Shown here piece after piece: positions 15,858-23,338 of a stretch of DNA of 32,856 nt (position 1 is the first letter of the stretch; every line of letters begins with the position of its first letter). The notes beneath the pieces were generated by a model. The model saw only the letters and a list, made by a program, of their open reading frames with translations. It was not told the DNA's origin and did no database searches. The stretch lies in contig CAVURW010000091.1 in NCBI GenBank assembly GCA_963743595.1, positions 1 to 32,856 of the forward strand. The letters run 5' to 3'. The DNA comes from CAVURW01 sp963743595. GTDB lineage: Bacteria > Verrucomicrobiota > Verrucomicrobiia > Methylacidiphilales > UBA1321. The position numbers and the translations under genes were made by a program.

Positions 15858-16541
15858 TTAGTTGTCTTCAGTATAAGGCAGTTGACGTTTATACATCAGC
15901 ATGCGCTTGAGGTAATTCGACCTTGCTTGGGGATCGGTCTCCAGATCCATCGCTTTCTGCTCATTCATTTGTGCTTCCACGAATTTGCCCGCAGAGGCAT
16001 ACGCCGCCGCGATCGTATCGAGTCCAGCAGCCGAAGCGTTCAGCCGCTGCTCGGATTGAGCCGCTGCGATCGCCGTATCCGGATCGTGCAATCTCGGATC
16101 GGCGGCCGTTGCTAGAACCCACGCGAGATTCCCATGGGCACCCGGATAATTCGGATCTAACCAAATCGCCTTCTCGTAATTGTCGATCGCCTCCTTCGAT
16201 TTTCTCTCCGCCTGAAACGTGACGCCCATGTTGTAGAAAATTTGTGCCAAGCGCGGATCTTTGTCGCCCAGGGAATGTTTCGCGCTCTTTAAAGCGGTCT
16301 TGAAATCGGTCATCGCGTGTTCGTAATCGCCCAGTCGCGCGTAAGCCACGCCCCGATCCTGATAAACGATAAAAGCGTCGGGTCGCGCCTGAATTACTTT
16401 CGTAAAATATTGCACCGCAGTAGTGTAGTCTCCCTTGGCTTCCGCCGCCTGAGCCGCTGCATAATCGTCCGCGAAAAGTGGAGTACTGACCGATGCCATT
16501 ACCCCTAGGAAAGCCGCCAGAAAATAGTGTTTCCGTCTCAT
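15858..16541 (-). CDS. Exported TPR-repeat protein
   Basis: The N-terminus is a signal peptide (MRRKHYFLAAFLGVMASVSTPLFA), with likely cleavage after residue 24. The mature part consists of tetratricopeptide repeats, clearest in AQAAEAKGDYTTAVQYFTKV, GVAYARLGDYEHAMTDFKTA and GVTFQAERKSKEAIDNYEKA, with a degenerate fourth and fifth toward the C-terminus. Such proteins scaffold envelope complexes. The gene starts 2 bp after the cca stop and ends 11 bp before mreD, so it is probably co-transcribed in a cca-TPR-mreD-mrdA unit. That placement hints at a cell-wall role but does not prove it. Confidence 0.88.
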   Translation of the reverse strand: MRRKHYFLAAFLGVMASVSTPLFADDYAAAQAAEAKGDYTTAVQYFTKVIQARPDAFIVYQDRGVAYARLGDYEHAMTDFKTALKSAKHSLGDKDPRLAQIFYNMGVTFQAERKSKEAIDNYEKAIWLDPNYPGAHGNLAWVLATAADPRLHDPDTAIAAAQSEQRLNASAAGLDTIAAAYASAGKFVEAQMNEQKAMDLETDPQARSNYLKRMLMYKRQLPYTEDN

Positions 16542-16543
16542 GA

Positions 16544-17893
16544 TCAGAGTTCCTTAGCCAATTTCTTGGCCAGCGCCATCGCTTCTTCACGAGTCTGGAC
16601 AGCATTTTCCAATTGCGCCACTTTTATTGCTTCCAGAATCTCGCCCACCGCCTTGCCCGGCGGAACACCGAGCGCTAATATATCGCGTCCATTAATGAGC
16701 TGGGGCGGATTGATATCTTCTGGCGAAAATTCCTGCTGGCGATCCAGTAAAAAGTTGTAGTTATCCAGGTCACCGTGGCTGCTGCTGCAATCGATTCGAT
16801 GGAGTTCCAATTCCAGGTCGAACGTCGGTCGCTGCATCATCTTTTTAAGCGTGCTCGGGCGCATCCGCTGCACATCTTTAAATTGCATATGATGGCGCAC
16901 CAGCTCTTGCACCAGCTCGGTCGTTTTATTGTCGTAACGCAGGCCGGTCATGATGTCGCCGGTCATTTCCGCGCCGACCGTCTCGTGCTCACTAAAACGA
17001 ATCCGCCCGGTCTCGTCGCGCTTCGCTGTCGGCTTCTTTCCCACGTCATGAAAGAGAATACCCAGAGCCAGATTTAAGTCGGCCTTTCTCACCTTCGTTA
17101 GCATCAACCGGACGTGTTCAAACACATCGCCTTCCGGGTGAAACTGCGGCGGTTGTTCCACGCCATGGAGTGCAGCGATATCCGGCAAGACGTGGATCAG
17201 TAATCCGCTGGCATCGAGCAAGTCCAGCCCCACTTCCGGCCGATCCGCGGCGAAAATCTTGTTCAGCTCATCGCGAATCCGTTCCGGCTTGGTTGTGCGA
17301 ATCGCCGCAGCGCCATCCTGAATCGCTTTCCACGTTACGGGCTCAATCTGAAACCGCAGCGTCGTGGCGAATCGAATGCCGCGCAACAACCGCAAATGAT
17401 CTTCCGCAAAGCGATGTGCCGGTTCTCCGATCGCACGAATCACCCGCGCTTTCAGATCGTGCTCGCCTCCCACGTAATCAATTAATTTCTCCCCTACCGG
17501 ATCGTAGAACATCCCGTTCACGGTAAAATCGCGGCGCTGTGCGTCCACTTCCGCCGATGAAAAGGTCACCGCATCCGGTCGACGACCATCCGTGTACTCA
17601 CCATCTTTACGGAAAGTCGCCACTTCAAAAACGCCGACAGGATCGGCGACGCGAATGACGCCGTAGCACTTTCCGAGCAGATCCGACGCGCGCGGAAAAA
17701 GGTCCTGCACCTGATCTGGAAGCGCACTCGTGGCGATATCAAAGTCCTTGGCCGTGCGCCCCAGCAGCCGGTCGCGCACGCACCCTCCCGCCCAATACGC
17801 GACATGTCCATTCTTCTGGAGTCGATAAACGATATCATGAGCAGCGCGCTCCAGCGCCCGCAGCTCGTCGGGGCTTAACGGTTGAGTGTTCAA
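16544..17893 (-). CDS. cca: CCA-adding enzyme / poly(A) polymerase family nucleotidyltransferase with HD domain
   Basis: This class II nucleotidyltransferase has 449 residues. The head domain has GGCVRD at 36-41 and the catalytic DFD at 50-52. The RRDFTVN motif (120-126) and EDHLRLLRGIRFA (164-176) are typical of tRNA nucleotidyltransferases and PcnB. A central HD domain has H282-D283 in LGILFHDVGKKP, with partner histidines in FEH and FSEHE. HD-bearing members can also carry phosphodiesterase or phosphatase activity. The likely role is 3'-CCA synthesis or repair of tRNA. I cannot separate CCA from poly(A) activity by eye, but the RRDFTVN context and the HD domain favour CCA. It is the first gene of the run leading to mrdA. 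Confidence 0.88.
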   Translation of the reverse strand: MNTQPLSPDELRALERAAHDIVYRLQKNGHVAYWAGGCVRDRLLGRTAKDFDIATSALPDQVQDLFPRASDLLGKCYGVIRVADPVGVFEVATFRKDGEYTDGRRPDAVTFSSAEVDAQRRDFTVNGMFYDPVGEKLIDYVGGEHDLKARVIRAIGEPAHRFAEDHLRLLRGIRFATTLRFQIEPVTWKAIQDGAAAIRTTKPERIRDELNKIFAADRPEVGLDLLDASGLLIHVLPDIAALHGVEQPPQFHPEGDVFEHVRLMLTKVRKADLNLALGILFHDVGKKPTAKRDETGRIRFSEHETVGAEMTGDIMTGLRYDNKTTELVQELVRHHMQFKDVQRMRPSTLKKMMQRPTFDLELELHRIDCSSSHGDLDNYNFLLDRQQEFSPEDINPPQLINGRDILALGVPPGKAVGEILEAIKVAQLENAVQTREEAMALAKKLAKEL

Positions 17894-17952
17894 GGTGACT
17901 CTGAACTATAGCGAATGGCCGACAGATTTCAATCTTGGCGATTCGAATGTCC

Positions 17953-19227
17953 TTATTCGCGAATCTGGCCGGTGCCGCGAATCTGGTACTTATAGGAGGT
18001 TAGTTCTTCCAACCCCATCGGCCCCCGTGCATGGAGTTTATCGGTGCTAATGCCGATCTCCGCACCAAAGCCGAACTCGGCTCCATCCGTAAACCGCGTG
18101 GAGGCGTTCCAATAAACGGTGGCGGAATCGACTGCGTTCAGATACGCCTCCGCCGTCTCGCCGTTTTCCGTAATGATCGCGTCCGAATGCTTCGAGCTGA
18201 ATTGCTTCAGATGCGCAAGTGCCCCTGCCAAACCATCGACCACCCGGACGGCCACAATCAAATCCAAATACTCGGTGGCGTAATCGACTTCGGTCGCCAC
18301 TTTTACGCGATCCGACTCGGCCAAACGAAGCACCGTTTCGTCGCCACGCACTTCCACTTTTGCATCGCAAAGAGCCTTCACGAGTTGCGGCACATACGTC
18401 TCAGCAATCGCTCGATCCACCAAGATCGTCTCGACGGCGTTACAGACTGAGGGCTTCTGCACTTTGGCGTTGAGAATAATGGAAGTGGCCATCTCGAATT
18501 GAGCGGCTTGATCGACGTAGACGGTGCAAATCCCATCGGCATGTTTGATCACGGGTACTCGAGCCTCGCGCACCACGGTCTTGATCAGGCCAGCTCCACC
18601 ACGCGGGATGAGCAGGTCGATCAACCCACTTTGTTGACATAAAATGGTCACCAGTTCGCGGTCTGTATCGGTGATGAGTTGCACCGAATCTTTCGGCACC
18701 AGCTTCGAATTCGCCAAGGCCGTAACGAGCGCGGCATTCGTGTGCATCGCCTCCTTGCCGCCACGTAATACGACTGCATTGCCCGTCTTCAAGCAGAGAA
18801 CAGCTGCGTCGATCGTCACATTAGGCCGCGATTCATAGATGATGCCAATAACGCCGATCGGCACGCGCACCTTGGAGATCGCGATTCCATTCGGACGCTC
18901 CCAGCGCTTGAGCACTTCACCCAGCGGCTGCTGCAAGTCGCGCACGTCACGCACGCCCTGGATCACCTTCTTGAGTCCGGCATCGTCCAGGACGAGGCGC
19001 TTCACCATCGGGCCGGTCATGCCCTCACGTTCAGCGGCTGCTAAATCGAGACGATTCGCCTCAACAATTGCGGCACTGGCCGACTCTAACTGGACGGCGA
19101 TATCCTCCAGCATCGCGTTCAGTTCCGGGCCCGTGAGCAGAGCCAAGGCTCGCGAGGCCTCTTGAGCGCGCACGCAATACCCACGCACCATCGCCCGCTT
19201 CGTATCTTCAGTGATTTCCATTTGCAT
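17953..19227 (-). CDS. proA: Glutamate-5-semialdehyde dehydrogenase (gamma-glutamyl phosphate reductase)
   Basis: This is the second step of proline synthesis: NADPH reduction of glutamyl-5-phosphate. The length is 424 residues (family about 415-420). Signatures are VPIGVIGIIYESRPNVT (122-138), LKTGNAVVLRGGKEA (146-160) and the catalytic cysteine C262 in KPSVCNAVETILVD. The C-terminal RFTDGAEFGFGAEIGIST followed by LHARGPMGLEELTSYKY is diagnostic. The start at 19227 overlaps the end of proB by 20 bp; an AGGA about 10 bases upstream fits this ATG better than the next one at 19221. The overlap indicates translational coupling with proB. Confidence 0.97.
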   Translation of the reverse strand: MQMEITEDTKRAMVRGYCVRAQEASRALALLTGPELNAMLEDIAVQLESASAAIVEANRLDLAAAEREGMTGPMVKRLVLDDAGLKKVIQGVRDVRDLQQPLGEVLKRWERPNGIAISKVRVPIGVIGIIYESRPNVTIDAAVLCLKTGNAVVLRGGKEAMHTNAALVTALANSKLVPKDSVQLITDTDRELVTILCQQSGLIDLLIPRGGAGLIKTVVREARVPVIKHADGICTVYVDQAAQFEMATSIILNAKVQKPSVCNAVETILVDRAIAETYVPQLVKALCDAKVEVRGDETVLRLAESDRVKVATEVDYATEYLDLIVAVRVVDGLAGALAHLKQFSSKHSDAIITENGETAEAYLNAVDSATVYWNASTRFTDGAEFGFGAEIGISTDKLHARGPMGLEELTSYKYQIRGTGQIRE

Positions 19228-20020
19228 AAAATGTCGTTCCTATCGTCGCACCTTTACAGATCGAGACCAGGACCTCTTTTTCCCGGCCATTCGCGATTTG
19301 CATGACAATTCCGGCCTCAGTGGCCACACGGGCAGCTTTGAGTTTAGAGACCATGCCACCCACGGAAGTTTGGCTCTGGGTTCCTCCGGCCAACTCTAAA
19401 ATCGAGTCATCCAGCTTGTGCACTTCTGGAATCACCTCGCCGGTTCCGTCCGGTTTTGTCATCAGGCCGGGAATGTTTGAGAGAATAATCAACCGCTCCG
19501 CCTTCGCGAGCACCGCGATGTGCGCGGAAAGCTGGTCGTTATCGCCGAACCGCAGACCCACTAGTTCTTCATACGAAACCACGTCGTTTTCGTTAAAGAT
19601 CGGCACCACGTTCCCAAGCCCGAGCAGGTATTCCAGGCTTCTCTGGATATTCGCGTAGAGCGAGCGGCTATCCAGTTCAAAGTAGGTGACCAAGATCTGG
19701 GCGGCCAAGAGCCCGTGCCGACCGAGTTCTTCATTGTAGAGCCGAATCAAGTGAGGCTGGCCCAGTGCCGCGCAGGCCTGCAACTGCGCCATGTCATGCG
19801 GGCGCTCCTTCAGGCCCAGTAATCCCATCCCGCTTCCCACAGCTCCCGAACTCACCAAAATAGGCTCGATTCCCAGCTCTCTCAGCTGGCCGACCTGCCC
19901 GACGATTCCCTCGATTTGCCCGAGATCGACGTGCCCATCCGCCCGACTCAAGATGCCCGTGCCCAGTTTGATGACCCAGCGCCGACTCTTGCCTAAACCT
20001 GACTTTCCTTCTAGAGACAT
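19208..20020 (-). CDS. proB: Glutamate 5-kinase, short form without PUA domain
   Basis: This enzyme phosphorylates glutamate, the first step of proline synthesis. The amino-acid kinase fold is clear: WVIKLGTGIL, ILVSSGAVGSGM, PIFNENDVVSYEEL, FGDNDQLSAHIA, and TSVGGMVSKLKAA near the end. The protein is 270 residues, about 100 shorter than the E. coli enzyme, because the C-terminal PUA domain is absent. PUA-less glutamate kinases are known and usually active. It precedes proA with a 20-bp overlap. Proline feedback inhibition resides in the kinase domain, so it may still operate, though this cannot be judged by eye. Confidence 0.95.
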   Translation of the reverse strand: MSLEGKSGLGKSRRWVIKLGTGILSRADGHVDLGQIEGIVGQVGQLRELGIEPILVSSGAVGSGMGLLGLKERPHDMAQLQACAALGQPHLIRLYNEELGRHGLLAAQILVTYFELDSRSLYANIQRSLEYLLGLGNVVPIFNENDVVSYEELVGLRFGDNDQLSAHIAVLAKAERLIILSNIPGLMTKPDGTGEVIPEVHKLDDSILELAGGTQSQTSVGGMVSKLKAARVATEAGIVMQIANGREKEVLVSICKGATIGTTFYANGNH

Positions 20021-20058
20021 CCCGCAAACATACCAGACGCTTTACGAATTACGAGTGC

Positions 20059-20679
20059 CTAGGCGACCTCTTCTTCCTCTTCCTCATCGTTCTCCTCCAC
20101 CGCTACAGGCGCAGAAGAGACAGCACTCGAATCGATCGCCACATCCACCAGCGCTTTCGTATTCGAATAAGCGCTCGCTTTCAAAACTCTAAACGGGTTT
20201 TCCACTCCATCGCGGTAGAGGCGAACTTGCCAGGAGGGTTCATCGTCACGCGAGTCATGCGTTAACCACATATCAAACCATGTATGCGCCGTTCCTTGTG
20301 TCTGGCTTAACTTTTGCAAAACGAGCTCCGATTCCACATGAAGCAGGTGTTGAGCAATCACATCGCTGACTTTCATCACGGGAACACGAAAAAAGCCAAA
20401 CGCCTCCACGATTTCAGGATCTTCTGACGAGCCCTCCGCCGAAACGGTGACCACGCGCATCGACTCAATCGTACTTGCATCGTGAAACATGAATCTCCAG
20501 CCGGATGGGCTCTGGCAGCAGGCGGTCCGACAACTTCCCAAACCTAAAAGACGCTCTCGAACCTCAGGCCGGAGACGTCGTTGAGCGATACGCAGGGCCT
20601 TAAACGCTGATAGCTTTCCCTTCTCCTCAGAAGGGACAAAGCCAAACACGCAACCTAGAGCAAACAATGAAGCGGACAT
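20059..20679 (-). CDS. Hypothetical protein, possibly exported, with acidic C-terminal tail (206 aa)
   Basis: The N-terminus is hydrophobic (SASLFALGCVFGFVP) and contains LFALGC, a possible lipobox, but lacks the usual early basic residues. Export is therefore uncertain. Residues 25-85 show a helix followed by strands (AFKALRIAQRRLRPEVRE, then GWRFMFHDAS and ESMRVVTVSAEG), somewhat like a PepSY domain; residues 135-175 repeat a similar strand pattern (WQVRLYRDGVENPFRVLKA). Three cysteines cluster near residues 50-55. The C-terminus is a run of Glu/Asp. It lies 38 bp upstream of proB on the same strand but is separated in function. No family is assigned. Confidence 0.65.
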   Translation of the reverse strand: MSASLFALGCVFGFVPSEEKGKLSAFKALRIAQRRLRPEVRERLLGLGSCRTACCQSPSGWRFMFHDASTIESMRVVTVSAEGSSEDPEIVEAFGFFRVPVMKVSDVIAQHLLHVESELVLQKLSQTQGTAHTWFDMWLTHDSRDDEPSWQVRLYRDGVENPFRVLKASAYSNTKALVDVAIDSSAVSSAPVAVEENDEEEEEEVA

Positions 20680-20791
20680 AATTGGCCAAATGATCGAACC
20701 TTCGCCGACACCTTGTATGTACCAGTTTTACGGCGGATGTCTATCCTTTATAACTCCTAATTAAAAGTAGATGCCCTCTATTCACCAGTTC

Positions 20792-20822
20792 TTGACAGTC
20801 TCCTGAATTCCTTGGCTAGTTA
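20792..20822 (+). promoter_or_regulatory. Candidate sigma-70-type promoter for the DUF2252 gene
   Basis: A perfect TTGACA at 20792-20797 is followed by TAGTTA at 20817-20822, with a 19-bp spacer that is longer than optimal. It would start transcription near 20830, about 60 bases ahead of the ATG at 20890. The assignment is by pattern only. Confidence 0.25.
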
Positions 20823-20889
20823 ATACCTGTTGATTATAAGTCTGCAGGTTCTTGCGCCCTTTGCAACAGACTGCTACGGTCCTGCCGCC

Positions 20890-21972
20890 ATGGACATCCA
20901 ACAGTCGACTCAAAAATATGAATATTGGCTCCAGTCCTTTATTCCTGTAGTAACAAGCGACGTCGCCTATAAACATCTACGTATGAAGGAAAGTCCCTTC
21001 CCGTTCTTTCGTGCGACCTTCTACAACTGGTGCCTCCTCTGGCCGCTGCTCTGCCCGAAACTTGCCAAAGCGCCAAAGGTCTTGTCGGTAGCCGATCTGC
21101 ACATCGAGAACTTCGGGACGTGGCGTGATTCGCAGGGCCGTCTTGCCTGGGGCGTAAACGATTTCGATGAGGCGATTCCACTCCCATTCACGCACGATCT
21201 CGTTCGACTGACGGTGAGTACGCTTCTCGCCTCGGACAAAGGGCCGCTCTCTCCCGACCGAATCGTCCAGGAGATTTTGGATGGCTACACGGGCGTTATC
21301 GAAAACGGGGGAACTCCCTACGTTCTTGAAGAGGCGCACACCTTTTTGCGGCACCAACTGGAGAGCCAAACCCGTAAACCCGAGGAATATTGGCCTCATT
21401 TGATTGCGCGACTGAGTCCGCCCACCGAAGACATTCCCGAAACGGCCTTAAAGGTCTTCCGAAAATCGCTTCCTAAAGATGCCGAGCCGACCTACCACAC
21501 CGTGACGAAACCAAAAGGCCTGGGTAGCCTTGGACGACGGCGTTACATCGCTCTGGCCCAGTGGCGCGGAGGCTGGATCGCGAGAGAGATTAAAGACACC
21601 CTACCTTCAGCCGTTCTATGGGCCACTTCCACCTCAAAAGAGGCCGGGAATCCTTGGCTGATGAAAACGGTGGAGGCCGCCGTTCGGTCGCCCGACCCTT
21701 ATTACGATGTTCGCCGTCAATGGTTGATTCGTCGACTCGCCCCGGATTGCTCCCGCATTGAGTGGACGACCATCGAAGACCCCGTGAAGCTCGCCAAGCT
21801 CCTTCATTCCATGGGCAAAGAGACCGCCAACATCCATCTCGGGTCGCCCAAAGCACAAAAAACGATTTCGGGCGCGTGGAAAAAGCTGCCGGAAGATTGG
21901 CTCTTGAACGCTGCTCGCGCCCTCCAGGACCGAACCATTTCAGAATGGTCTAGCTGGTGTAAATCGACCTAG
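20890..21972 (+). CDS. DUF2252-family protein (kinase-like fold)
   Basis: I start at the ATG at 20890 (MDIQQSTQKYEYWLQ), giving 360 residues; a TTG at 20830 would add twenty less typical residues. The family pattern is clear: MKESPFPFFRATFYNW (32-47), ADLHIENFGTW (68-78) matching the GDxHxxNFG motif, NDFDEAI (90-96), and THDLVRLTVS (101-110). These correspond to the catalytic HxxN and DFDE-type motifs of aminoglycoside-phosphotransferase-like folds, so an unknown kinase or AMPylation-like activity is possible. DUF2252 proteins have no established substrate. It is convergent with the NagA-like gene, with 7 bp between stops. No operon partner is evident. Confidence 0.88.
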   Translation: MDIQQSTQKYEYWLQSFIPVVTSDVAYKHLRMKESPFPFFRATFYNWCLLWPLLCPKLAKAPKVLSVADLHIENFGTWRDSQGRLAWGVNDFDEAIPLPFTHDLVRLTVSTLLASDKGPLSPDRIVQEILDGYTGVIENGGTPYVLEEAHTFLRHQLESQTRKPEEYWPHLIARLSPPTEDIPETALKVFRKSLPKDAEPTYHTVTKPKGLGSLGRRRYIALAQWRGGWIAREIKDTLPSAVLWATSTSKEAGNPWLMKTVEAAVRSPDPYYDVRRQWLIRRLAPDCSRIEWTTIEDPVKLAKLLHSMGKETANIHLGSPKAQKTISGAWKKLPEDWLLNAARALQDRTISEWSSWCKST

Positions 21973-21979
21973 CAGGCTG

Positions 21980-23161
21980 CTAGAGCTCGTCTCCGAAGAC
22001 TTGTGTCCCTCGATGAAATACCGCCACGAGTTCATCCGGGCAAGAATCCCCACTAAACAGACAAAAATCGGCCATCGCCCCGACCTCAAAAGCGTGGCGA
22101 AACCCTAATAATTCCGCCGGAGCAACCGAGAATGCATTCCACACGTAAGACATCGGTAACCCACTCATTTGAATGGCGCGGCGTACCCCTTCAAAGGGCG
22201 TCAACGTCGATCCCGCTAATCGACCCGAGTCGGGTAATCGCGCTGAGCCATCCTCACTCAATTTCACCACCGTCTCTCCTAGGGTGAATTGTCGTCCGTA
22301 ATGCGATTCGACGCCCGCTGCCGACATGGCGTCCGTTGTTAAGATGGCGTGAGAACCGAGAGCACCAAAGAGCGCTCGGAACACGTGAGACGGCAAGTGT
22401 AACCTGTCCGGAATAATGGACGCCCTCAAGCGAGGCTCTCCCAAAACGTGCAAAATCACGTTCTCAAATTTGTCCATAGTCCGCGGCGCGGCGTTACCCA
22501 AATGCGTCCAGCCCTGTAACCCCGCTTCAATCGCCTGATCTAGCACCGCGCCCATCGCCCCGGAATGCCCGGCAAAGCAGACCACCCGCTGCTTTCGAGC
22601 CGAAGCGATTACTCGCTTGGCTGCCTCAATATCCACCTCTGGCGCGAGCGTGATCATTCGCAAGGCACCTCCACAAATATCGATCCATTTCGCCAGTTGT
22701 TCTTCGCTCGGCGGCGTCATGAATTGCGCTGGGTGTGCGCCCCGGAAACCCTCGTCAGGATTCAGCCACGGCCCTTCCAGATGAATCCCCAGGCCATTTC
22801 GGGGATCGTTTTGCAAACAGGCCACCCACCGCGGTAAGAGCTCGTCATAACCCTCACCGCCTGTCGTTATGAGAGTGGCCAAGAAACCGGTGCAACCCGC
22901 CGCATAGAGTCCGCTCGTCGCCCGTTCCCAATCGGCCTGAGCTCGGTCGAAGCCAGATTCGTCTGCCCGGGAACCGAGGCTTGCTCGTCGGTTAAAATCG
23001 GTACCGGCAAACCCGTTCACCTGAATATCGATCAACCCCGGCGCAATCCACGGCAACCGCCCCACATCCGCCGCCGCTTCAATCGCCGCATATCGCTGGC
23101 CTTCCACTTTTACCTCGACCGCCGCCCCGGTCTCGTAGTGCTTCGCTAAAATTTGTGTCAT
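21980..23161 (-). CDS. nagA: N-acetylglucosamine-6-phosphate deacetylase-like amidohydrolase
   Basis: This metal-dependent amidohydrolase is expected to deacetylate GlcNAc-6-phosphate during amino-sugar recycling. It has 393 residues, as usual for NagA. Signatures are APGLIDIQVNGFAG (40-53), HLEGPWLNP with metal ligand E129, FAGHSGA with H199, GWTHLGNAA with H220, and the catalytic aspartate D277 in TTDAMSAAG. Typical NagA has THLFNAM at the third site; here it is THLGNAA, a change beside a ligand that could alter substrate choice. No nagB or sugar transporter is nearby. The name is safe at family level; the precise substrate is an inference. Confidence 0.85.
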   Translation of the reverse strand: MTQILAKHYETGAAVEVKVEGQRYAAIEAAADVGRLPWIAPGLIDIQVNGFAGTDFNRRASLGSRADESGFDRAQADWERATSGLYAAGCTGFLATLITTGGEGYDELLPRWVACLQNDPRNGLGIHLEGPWLNPDEGFRGAHPAQFMTPPSEEQLAKWIDICGGALRMITLAPEVDIEAAKRVIASARKQRVVCFAGHSGAMGAVLDQAIEAGLQGWTHLGNAAPRTMDKFENVILHVLGEPRLRASIIPDRLHLPSHVFRALFGALGSHAILTTDAMSAAGVESHYGRQFTLGETVVKLSEDGSARLPDSGRLAGSTLTPFEGVRRAIQMSGLPMSYVWNAFSVAPAELLGFRHAFEVGAMADFCLFSGDSCPDELVAVFHRGTQVFGDEL

Positions 23162-23212
23162 CCCGCCACGATCACCCCTGCCCTGAGTAACGACAAGCTC
23201 TTCTTAGACTAC

Positions 23213-23320
23213 TTACTCGCCGACTGCCAAATCGCTTTTGAATCCGTAGGCCACCAGTTCATTAAACGGCAGCTCAAATTCCTGGTCGTCCTTCAGATGG
23301 GTGCTGATCAACACCAACAT
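23213..23320 (-). CDS. Possible small protein (35 aa), in frame downstream of the large repeat protein
   Basis: The frame from the ATG at 23320 encodes a compact sequence beginning MLVLISTHLKDDQEFELPFN and ending AVGE before TAA. It starts 18 bases after the TAG of the 1130-residue gene and is in the same frame, so stop-codon readthrough would add 42 residues. The composition looks protein-like (hydrophobic strand, acidic turn, aromatic residues). No ribosome binding site is evident. It could be a small gene, a remnant of a longer C-terminus or gene, or chance. The remaining sequence between here and the NagA start (23162-23212) shows nothing. Confidence 0.3.
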   Translation of the reverse strand: MLVLISTHLKDDQEFELPFNELVAYGFKSDLAVGE

Positions 23321-23338
23321 CGCTGCTTTTATTAGGAA

